5,602 nt of DNA from Cellvibrionaceae bacterium. Lineage in GTDB: Bacteria > Pseudomonadota > Gammaproteobacteria > Pseudomonadales > Cellvibrionaceae. Under the pieces are notes generated by a model. That model saw nothing but the letters and a program-made list of their open reading frames with translations. It was not told the origin of the DNA and did not search any database. The DNA lies in the NCBI GenBank assembly GCA_021151615.1, contig JAGKXA010000219.1, positions 7,276 through 12,877 on the forward strand, in the 5' to 3' direction. Below are positions 1-5,287 of this stretch, one piece after another; within the stretch, counting starts at the first letter, position 1; each line of letters begins with the position of its first letter. Position numbers and translations under genes: made by a program.

Positions 1-1345
1 GGAGAAGGTTGGCGGGGAGGCGGGCGGCGCGGTAGCTGTCGTAGTAGCCGAGGGAGGCGCTGAAGGCTGGAACCGGGATGCCGTTGACGGTGGCGATGCT
101 GACGACTTCACGCCAGTTTTGCTGGGTCTTGCTGAGCACGTCTTTAAAGAACGGATCGAGCATAAGGTTGGCCAGATTGGCGTTGGTGCGGTAGGCGTCG
201 GTGATGCGGTTGAGGAAGCGGGCACGGATGATGCAACCGCCGCGCCAGATGGCGGCGATGCGACCGAGGTCGAGCTTCCAGTCTTTCTTGGCCCCCATGG
301 TCTGGATGAGGTCGAGACCCTGGGCGTAGCTGATGATCTTGGAGGCGTAGAGGGCGTCGTGGACCTTCTTGACGAGTTCCTTCTTGTCGGTGGTGATGTT
401 GACGGTCGGGCCGGTGAGCTGGGTGCTGGCGGCGACGCGCTGCTTCTTCTGGCTGGAGAGGATGCGGGCCTCGACGGCGGCGTTGATGGTGCTGATGACG
501 ACGGCGTTTTCGGCGGCGTTGAGCAGGGTCCACTGGCCGGTGCCTTTCTGGCCGGCTTTATCGACGATGAGTTCGACGACGGGCTTGCCGGTTTCGGGGT
601 CTTTTTGCTCCAAAGCCTTGCCGGAGATCTGGATGAGGTAGCTGAGGAGGTCGCCCTCGTTCCACTCGTTGAAGATGGCGGCCATCTCGTCGGTGGTGAA
701 GCCGGCGTGCTTGAAGATGTTGTAGGCTTCGCAGATGAGCTGCATGTCGCCGTATTCGATGCCGTTGTGGATCATCTTCACGTAGTGACCGGCACCGCCG
801 GGACCGATGTGGATGACGCAGGGCTCGCCATCGACCTTCGCGGCGATGGATTCAAAGATGGGCTTCATCACTTCCCAAGTGGAAGCCGGGCCGCCGGGCA
901 TGATGGAGGGGCCTTTGCGGGCACCTTCTTCACCGCCGGAGACGCCAGCGCCGATGAAGCGGAGGCCTTTTTCGGCGAGGTAGGCGTCGCGACGCTCGGT
1001 GGTCTGGTAGAAGCTGTTGCCGCCGTCGATGACGATGTCGTCCTTGTCCAAAAGCGGGATGAGTTGCTCGATGACGGCGTCCACGGCATCGCGGTCGGTG
1101 TCCTTCACGGCGGTGGACTTCACCATGATGTGGATTTTGCGCGGGGTGGCCAGGCTCTGGACGAATTCTTCCAGGGTGTGGGCACCGACGAGGGCTTTGC
1201 CGGGGTGTTTGGCGATGAATTCATCCGTCACGCTGGTTGTGCGGTTATAGACGCTCACCTGGAAGCCGCGGCTCTCCACGTTGAGAACGAGGTTTTGGCC
1301 CATCACAGCGAGGCCGATCAATCCGAAGTCACTTTTTTTGCTCAT
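1..1345 (-). CDS. gnd: 6-phosphogluconate dehydrogenase, decarboxylating (C-terminal end cut by window edge)
   Basis: Cytoplasmic enzyme of the oxidative pentose phosphate pathway. It oxidises 6-phosphogluconate with NADP+ to ribulose 5-phosphate, CO2 and NADPH, normally as a dimer. Reading the minus strand from ATG at 1345 gives 448 residues with no stop before the left edge. Family members have about 470-485 residues, so roughly the last 20-35 are missing. Visible features in order: Rossmann NADP-binding motif GLAVMGQNL (11-19) followed by NRT (34-36); IDGGNSF (106-112); GAGVSGGEEGA (132-142); substrate and catalytic segment HYVKMIHNGIEYGD (187-200), with the expected general-base Lys190 and acid Glu197; family signature IVDKAGQKGTGQW (260-272); C-terminal YYDSYRAARLPANL near the edge. 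All key residues are present, so it should be active. The start at 1345 gives MSKKSDFGLIG, an N-terminus of normal length, but it has no SD close by. A better SD serves an out-of-frame ATG at 1364. The gene is divergent from the OmpA-domain gene. Confidence 0.97.
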   Translation of the reverse strand, partial: MSKKSDFGLIGLAVMGQNLVLNVESRGFQVSVYNRTTSVTDEFIAKHPGKALVGAHTLEEFVQSLATPRKIHIMVKSTAVKDTDRDAVDAVIEQLIPLLDKDDIVIDGGNSFYQTTERRDAYLAEKGLRFIGAGVSGGEEGARKGPSIMPGGPASTWEVMKPIFESIAAKVDGEPCVIHIGPGGAGHYVKMIHNGIEYGDMQLICEAYNIFKHAGFTTDEMAAIFNEWNEGDLLSYLIQISGKALEQKDPETGKPVVELIVDKAGQKGTGQWTLLNAAENAVVISTINAAVEARILSSQKKQRVAASTQLTGPTVNITTDKKELVKKVHDALYASKIISYAQGLDLIQTMGAKKDWKLDLGRIAAIWRGGCIIRARFLNRITDAYRTNANLANLMLDPFFKDVLSKTQQNWREVVSIATVNGIPVPAFSASLGYYDSYRAARLPANLL

Positions 1346-1377
1346 ATTTAGGGGCCGAGTCCATACCCGCCACCTCC
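1329..1377 (-). promoter_or_regulatory. SD-led 11-codon reading frame overlapping the gnd start (possible leader peptide)
   Basis: On the minus strand, GGAGGTG (1377-1371) sits 6 bases before an ATG at 1364. This ATG opens a short frame, MDSAPKYEQKK, that stops at TGA 1331-1329, inside gnd. It is out of frame with gnd and overlaps its start by 17 bases across a run of seven A (1339-1333). It could be a translated leader that delivers ribosomes to the gnd start. Alternatively, the SD match may be chance: a weak -35 (TTGCCA, 1387-1382) and poor -10 (TATGGA, 1365-1360), spaced 16 bases apart, would place transcription start near 1353 and leave gnd almost leaderless. Losing one base from the A run would instead fuse this frame to gnd. 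Nothing in the sequence decides between these readings. Confidence 0.22.
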
Positions 1378-1471
1378 GGCTTGGCAAAGGGGATTTTCCT
1401 CATGGACGCCATGAAACCCGCTGATCACCCTGATATGTCAGTTTTGCCCGAATGGAAGATGTTTACAGCTC

Positions 1472-2602
1472 ATGGCGTGCTATGTTTCTGTCCAACCCTT
1501 TCCTCAGATGTCACAGATCACCTCATCCACCGGCTGGAGCAGCACTCCACGTGCCTCATTCCGCGCTCGTGACGACTGGAGTCTAAAATGGTGGGTAATG
1601 TTCGCCGTGATTCTATCCTTTGGTTTTCACGGACTGCTCTATGTAAGCTTCGACAAGATAAGCACTGTTTTCGGCAGCACCGCCCGAGTTGTCCCGGAAA
1701 AAAAGATACCCGACCGCATCAAGATCGACCCTCGTCTTCTTCAGGAACAAAAGGCCATCCAGGAAATCCCGGAAATGATCGCGCCAGGAACGCAGCCGGA
1801 CATTAAGGCCTTTGAAGCCAATCTCGACGACTTCGACAAAGCCCAAATGATTCCTGAAAATCAGGAGATTGATCTCACGCCCAATGTGAAGGAAGTGACC
1901 AATTTCCTCCGAGAGACTGATCCGGGCGATGGTCGCACACCTGGCGGCAGCCGGATGAATGACATGGCCGCGCTTCTAGCCCCTCAGGCCGCCATGGCAG
2001 CTCCAGATCTCGCCAGCGCTATGGCCAGCGTACGCCGTGACATCCTCTCCAAGCCCGTCTCAGAAAAACAGATGCTGCTCGATGCAGGGGCTCTTGAGCC
2101 GAAAGACGGACAGGCGATGGATGCCGACCTCATCGGGGAGGTCAAAAAGCAGGGCCAGGGCGCAGGCGATGCCGCCGCGACTCGCGTGAAGGGCTTCAGC
2201 AATCTCGATGATTTGCTCGGGGGAGGCGGCCGTCTTGGTGGCAGCACAGCCCCCATCCTCATGCCCACAGATTTGCTCTTCGAGTATGGCAGCGATCAGC
2301 TCGCCGAAGGGGCACGACTCAGCCTCATGAAACTCGGCTTCCTCATTCAAAAGAACCCCAATAGCCTCTTCATCGTCGAGGGCCACACCGACAGCTTCGG
2401 CGGTGAAGACTTCAATCTCGATCTCTCCCTTCGTCGTGCAAATGCCGTCGTCGAGTGGCTACGGCAGTCTCTCCGCCTCGGCACCGACCGCATCCAGGCC
2501 GCCGGCATGGGCAAAAGCAAACCCATCGTCAGCACCAGCGGCACCGTTGAAGAACAAGGAATGAACCGTCGTGTGGAGATCAAGGTGCGGGCGAAGAACT
2601 GA
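1472..2602 (+). CDS. Membrane-anchored OmpA-family (peptidoglycan-binding) protein
   Basis: The predicted protein has 376 residues. A short cytoplasmic N-terminus leads to one membrane segment at about 40-60 (starting WWVMFAVILSF), with no cleavage site visible, so it is probably anchored in the inner membrane with its bulk in the periplasm. Residues 61-255 are a low-complexity linker: first charged and Pro/Glu-rich, then Ala/Met-rich, ending in LLGGGGRLGG. Residues 260-375 form an OmpA C-terminal domain: TDLLFEYGSDQL, VEGHTDSFGG, LSLRRANAVVEWL, GMGKSKPI and NRRVEIKV. In OmpA-like domains an Asp in HTD and an Arg 15 residues later bind peptidoglycan diaminopimelate; here these are Asp307 and Arg322. 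There is no beta-barrel, so it is not a classical OmpA porin; the design resembles TolA/MotB-like tethers. The start is uncertain: ATG 1472 has a distant GGAAG, while ATG 1508 (starting MSQITSS) removes 12 atypical residues and may be the true start. It is followed 50 bases later by a deacetylase gene. Confidence 0.88.
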   Translation: MACYVSVQPFPQMSQITSSTGWSSTPRASFRARDDWSLKWWVMFAVILSFGFHGLLYVSFDKISTVFGSTARVVPEKKIPDRIKIDPRLLQEQKAIQEIPEMIAPGTQPDIKAFEANLDDFDKAQMIPENQEIDLTPNVKEVTNFLRETDPGDGRTPGGSRMNDMAALLAPQAAMAAPDLASAMASVRRDILSKPVSEKQMLLDAGALEPKDGQAMDADLIGEVKKQGQGAGDAAATRVKGFSNLDDLLGGGGRLGGSTAPILMPTDLLFEYGSDQLAEGARLSLMKLGFLIQKNPNSLFIVEGHTDSFGGEDFNLDLSLRRANAVVEWLRQSLRLGTDRIQAAGMGKSKPIVSTSGTVEEQGMNRRVEIKVRAKN

Positions 2603-2652
2603 GCGCTTGTCACCGTGAGGAAGGTCTGATCACCTGGTTTCGTATTCCAGCC

Positions 2653-3339
2653 ATGCCCAAAACCATCCTCGCCCTTGGCGCTCATTATGATGACTGCCCG
2701 TTCGGCCTTCCAGGCACACTTTTGAAAGCCGTGAAGCAGCATCACCGCGTCGTGATCCTCAGTCTGATCGGCGATTACTCGAACTGGCCGCCCGTAAAGG
2801 GTCGTGAAGAAGCCCTGCGGCAACAGACCATCGAAATGGCGCGGGAGCGCGGGATCGAAATGCGCTTCCTCAATTTTGCTTCCATGAGCTTTGAGGCCAC
2901 GATGGACGCCAAGCGTGCCGTCGCTCAAGTCATTGCCGAAGTGCAGCCAGACATCGCTTTCATGCTCTGGCCCCGTGACCGCCATCCCGATCATGAAGCC
3001 GCCAGTGCCATATGCCATGCAGCCTTGTATCAGCCCGCTCGCCTTCTTGGCAAAGATCAGGTCCGTGGCCCCAGCGAAGTCTATTGGTATGACAACGGCC
3101 CCGGCCACACCATCGACTTCACACCCGACACCTACTTCGATGTCAGCGACGAATGGCCCGCCGTCGTCGACTGGCTCGGTGGTCTCATGGCCTTCGTGCG
3201 CAATGGCCCCTTTGATCCACAAAAGGACGCCGCTGTGGAAACCAAGACCGTCCTCGCGCGCTATCGCGGCCTAGCCAGCGGTGTGAAATACTCTGAAGCG
3301 GTCCGAGCGGTGCGCCCCGTCACGCGTGAGCTGACCTGA
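2653..3339 (+). CDS. PIG-L/LmbE-family de-N-acetylase (zinc-dependent)
   Basis: The protein has 228 residues, the usual size for this family, which removes acetyl groups from N-acetylglucosamine-type sugars and related amides (for example MshB, BshB, PIG-L). The N-terminal motif is AHYDDCPFG (10-18) rather than the textbook AHPDDE. His11 and Asp14 fit zinc ligands and Asp13 the general base, by analogy with MshB. The second motif, RHPDHEAA (110-117), supplies His114 as the third ligand and His111 as a probable active-site residue. Cys15 replaces the usual Glu and Tyr12 the usual Pro, a variant I associate with planctomycete and verrucomicrobial members. No signal peptide or membrane segment is seen, so it is probably cytoplasmic. 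The substrate cannot be told from sequence. ATG 2653 begins MPKTILALGAHYDD directly at the first strand; no SD lies within 15 bases (a GAGGAAGG at 2617-2624 is too far away). The next gene starts 62 bases downstream. Confidence 0.9.
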   Translation: MPKTILALGAHYDDCPFGLPGTLLKAVKQHHRVVILSLIGDYSNWPPVKGREEALRQQTIEMARERGIEMRFLNFASMSFEATMDAKRAVAQVIAEVQPDIAFMLWPRDRHPDHEAASAICHAALYQPARLLGKDQVRGPSEVYWYDNGPGHTIDFTPDTYFDVSDEWPAVVDWLGGLMAFVRNGPFDPQKDAAVETKTVLARYRGLASGVKYSEAVRAVRPVTRELT

Positions 3340-3401
3340 CAGTCAAAGAAACGCGTCCAAACCTTCCTTCGAGACACCTCTGAAGTTCTCACCCACATAT
3401 C

Positions 3402-4652
3402 ATGCCCACGCGCCGCCACTTTATCTCCGCCTTCACCGCCGCGTTTGGCGGCTCTGTTTTTGCTGCAGATGGCAAACCAAAGACCATCCTGCTGCAATCT
3501 GCGTGGGACACGATCAACATCGGCGACATCGGCCACACACCTGGCACGCTACGCGTCCTGGAGCAGCACCTGCCGGACGTAAAAGTGATCGTGTGGGCGA
3601 TGAAGTTAGACGAACGCATCCTCGCGATGCTCCAACGCCGCTTTCCAAAGGTCGAGTTCCTGCAAGGCAAGCTCGATGGCAAAGGCGAGAAGGACCTCAA
3701 GCTCCAAGAGGCTGTCAAAAGCTGCGATCTCTTCATCCGCAATTCCGGCATGGGCCAGGACCTCAGCTACATGAAGTTCTGCCGCCAGCACGTCCGGCAT
3801 TACGGTCTGTTTGGCCAGTCCTTCTTCCCCACGATGGTGCAGGGCGATGGCGCGGCGGAGCGCATTGATCTGCTGAACGCCGCCGCTTTCATTTACACGC
3901 GTGAAACCAAAACGCTGAGCATCTTGCAAGGCGCCGGAGTGAAAGCGGCATTCGGCCCGGATGGCTGCTTCGGCATCGACGTACGTGATGACGAGCGAGC
4001 GCTCGCAACAATGACGAAGCTCGGTTTGGAGGAGAAGAAATTCATCACTGTGATGATCCGCACCAACACGCCAAAATACCCCGGTGTTGACGATCCTCGG
4101 CCGGAGAAGCTCAACCCCCTGCATCCCACGCCGAAGCAGATCGCCGATGACGAACGCCGCGCGGCGAAGTTCCGGGAACTCGTCACGCTTTGGGTCAAAA
4201 AGACCGGCCACAAAGTTCTCATTGCGCCAGAAACCATCAAAGAGATGGGCCACAACAAGCGCCTCATCCACGACCCACTGCCGCCGGAGGTCCAGAAGCA
4301 TATCGTGAATCTCGAGTACTTCTGGAATGCCGACGAGGCCGCCTCGATTTTCGCCCGTGCGCACACCGTCGTCTGCCACGAGCCGCATTCGCCCATCATT
4401 GCCCTCGCGAACGGCACACCGATCATCCACACCTACTCCGAATTTCATTCGCCGAAGTGTTGGATGTTCAAAGACATCGGTCTGCCAGAATGGCTACTTG
4501 AAATGGACGAAACGCCTGTCGAGAAGATGGCGGAGACCCTTTTCGTCATCGACGCCGATTATCCCGCCGCACAGGCCAAGGTGAAAAAGGCCATGGCCTA
4601 TGTGCATGAGTGCTTCGCCGCATCCATGAACCGAGTGAACAATATGGAATAG
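3402..4652 (+). CDS. Polysaccharide pyruvyl transferase-family protein with Tat-type signal peptide
   Basis: The protein has 416 residues. It starts MPTRRHFISAF, a twin-arginine motif, followed by a short hydrophobic stretch and a likely cleavage site after SVFA (18-21), so export to the periplasm or a lipid-free envelope location is predicted. The rest fits the polysaccharide pyruvyl transferase (CsaB/WcaK-like) fold: an N-terminal glycine-rich loop, TINIGDIGHTPGTLRVL (37-53, the NxGD motif); RNSGMG (113-118); YTRETKTLSIL (165-175), where the family has an Arg-x-x-S type segment; GPDGCFGID (185-193); and the C-terminal CHEPHSPIIALANGTPII (325-342), matching the family's His-x-x-I-x-A-L-x-x-G-x-P element. 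Known members transfer pyruvate from phosphoenolpyruvate to sugars of cell-surface polymers. That donor is cytoplasmic, so an exported member may do something else. No SD is visible before ATG 3402. It is the last gene of the plus-strand cluster; no strong terminator follows. Confidence 0.82.
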   Translation: MPTRRHFISAFTAAFGGSVFAADGKPKTILLQSAWDTINIGDIGHTPGTLRVLEQHLPDVKVIVWAMKLDERILAMLQRRFPKVEFLQGKLDGKGEKDLKLQEAVKSCDLFIRNSGMGQDLSYMKFCRQHVRHYGLFGQSFFPTMVQGDGAAERIDLLNAAAFIYTRETKTLSILQGAGVKAAFGPDGCFGIDVRDDERALATMTKLGLEEKKFITVMIRTNTPKYPGVDDPRPEKLNPLHPTPKQIADDERRAAKFRELVTLWVKKTGHKVLIAPETIKEMGHNKRLIHDPLPPEVQKHIVNLEYFWNADEAASIFARAHTVVCHEPHSPIIALANGTPIIHTYSEFHSPKCWMFKDIGLPEWLLEMDETPVEKMAETLFVIDADYPAAQAKVKKAMAYVHECFAASMNRVNNME

Positions 4653-4753
4653 GCCTCATGAAAGACCGTCCCGCGTCAACTGGCCTTTTATTTGCGTGGC
4701 GACCGGAGAGCACGAGAAGGGTAGAATGGGGTTTTTGATGCCAGCGTGATTTA
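4653..4753. other. Spacer between the pyruvyl transferase-family gene and the sulfatase remnant, no gene recognised
   Basis: This lies between the convergent ends of the plus-strand cluster and the minus-strand sulfatase remnant. I read all frames and found no convincing protein similarity. It may contain further decayed sulfatase sequence, but the minus-strand translations do not align by eye. AGGCC (4651-4655) and GGCCT (4682-4686, followed by TTTATTT) could pair as a weak stem before a T-rich stretch. With only five base pairs and a loop of about 26 bases, I do not call it a terminator. Confidence 0.4.
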
Positions 4754-5023
4754 CCCTTCATACCTGAGCCGAGGCCCGTGCCGCTGCTGATATAACCCGG
4801 AGTGCAGCCCCGAACGACTCGGCTTCGCAACATAGATATCCGTTCAACGCACGCCACCGGCGGCCAACCGATCCATGCTCAGCGTCTGCACCATCTCGCC
4901 GTCAAAACATCCCGCATCGTCATAGCCCACGTCATCGGCCAGGATTTGAGGATTTCGGTTTTGCGGGCAGGTACACTGTGGCGAGCGTGCCAGCAGCGAG
5001 AGGAGTGCGCCAAGTCGTTTCAT
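4754..5023 (-). pseudogene. Sulfatase N-terminal remnant (arylsulfatase family), catalytic Cys lost
   Basis: Intact formylglycine sulfatases are exported enzymes of about 450-550 residues that hydrolyse sulfate esters, often on algal or host polysaccharides. Reading the minus strand from ATG 5023 gives MKRLGALLSLLA (signal-peptide-like), then the hallmark ILADDVGYDDAGCF, with the paired Asp residues that bind calcium, then MDRLAAGGVR followed by TGA (4846-4844). Past the stop, in the same frame, similarity resumes: TDIYVAKPSRSG, then GLHSGLYQQRHG and YEG, ending at TAA 4753-4751. Family members have a Cys-x-Pro-Ser-Arg motif here, whose Cys becomes formylglycine. This copy reads AKPSR, with no Cys and several preceding residues missing. 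A few residues also appear to be lost before ILADD. Some 350 or more C-terminal residues are absent. It is clearly non-functional and was probably once exported. Confidence 0.8.
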
Positions 5024-5211
5024 CAAGGATTCGAAGCTGTAGCGGTCACATAAACATCATCAATCTCGATCCCTTTCTCGCCGCCGTTCTGCATCCACAG
5101 CAGCTTCACGCTTCTCGGAAGGCAAGTTGGCTTGTCGAAGGGCAGCCTGACCGGGCGACGTGAGCTTTTGCCCCCTCGGAAAGGTAGAGTTAAGCAGAAG
5201 TGCCAGCACAT
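5023..5211 (-). pseudogene. C-terminal fragment of an unidentified protein upstream of the sulfatase remnant
   Basis: This minus-strand frame ends at TGA 5025-5023, whose last base is the first base of the sulfatase start codon. Such a TGATG junction is typical of translationally coupled operon genes and suggests both frames were once real. The most protein-like part is the C-terminal half: VRLPFDKPT, then VKLLWMQNGGEKGIEIDDVY and VTATASNP. It looks like the last strands of a beta-rich domain, but I cannot name the family. The N-terminal part (from a nominal ATG at 5211, with an in-frame TGA just upstream) is Cys/Arg-rich and unconvincing, so the true gene presumably extended further upstream. 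It has been truncated or frameshifted before the insertion sequence that begins about 55 bases away. Confidence 0.45.
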
Positions 5212-5268
5212 CCGCCGTCAGTGCCCACCGCCATTTCGACGGCCTCCCCAACCTTTGTAGCATGTCTA

Positions 5269-5287
5269 GGCCGTGTTTGAAAACCCC
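5269..5287. repeat. Candidate terminal inverted repeat of the insertion sequence
   Basis: GGCCGTGTTTGAAAACCCC lies just outside the transposase stop and resembles the ends of several IS5-type elements, with a GTGTTTGAAAA core. The matching repeat would be beyond the right edge, so it cannot be verified here. Confidence 0.4.

Noticed and set aside
119..1351. 410-codon plus-strand frame opposite gnd
   Set aside because: It is the antisense shadow of the strongly conserved gnd frame. Its composition (runs of Gly, Val, Asp, Ala) is typical of antisense GC-rich codons, and no domain is recognisable.
1346..1471. Divergent promoters and operator-like TGATATGTCA at 1431-1440
   Set aside because: No -35/-10 pair of good quality is visible in the plus direction, the palindrome is imperfect, and it matches no operator I can name.
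1381..1572. 63-codon plus-strand frame starting at TTG before the OmpA gene
   Set aside because: It has no SD and no recognisable sequence, and it overlaps the start of the OmpA-domain frame.
2347..3222. 291-codon minus-strand frame across the OmpA and PIG-L genes
   Set aside because: It lies antisense to two recognised genes and spans their boundary, with no recognisable motif.
3606..4448. 280-codon minus-strand frame opposite the pyruvyl transferase-family gene
   Set aside because: It is antisense to a gene with clear family motifs, and the frame has no similarity of its own.
4651..4691. Possible terminator after the pyruvyl transferase-family gene
   Set aside because: The arms pair for only about five bases (AGGCC/GGCCT) around a loop of about 26 bases. 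This is too weak despite the T-rich stretch that follows.
4546..4857. 103-codon minus-strand frame at the end of the pyruvyl transferase-family gene
   Set aside because: It overlaps a real gene and part of the sulfatase remnant in a different frame from the sulfatase similarity, and has no support of its own.
4802..5163. Plus-strand frames of 61-83 codons in the right part
   Set aside because: They are antisense to the sulfatase remnant and the operon fragment, with no SD and no recognisable motifs.
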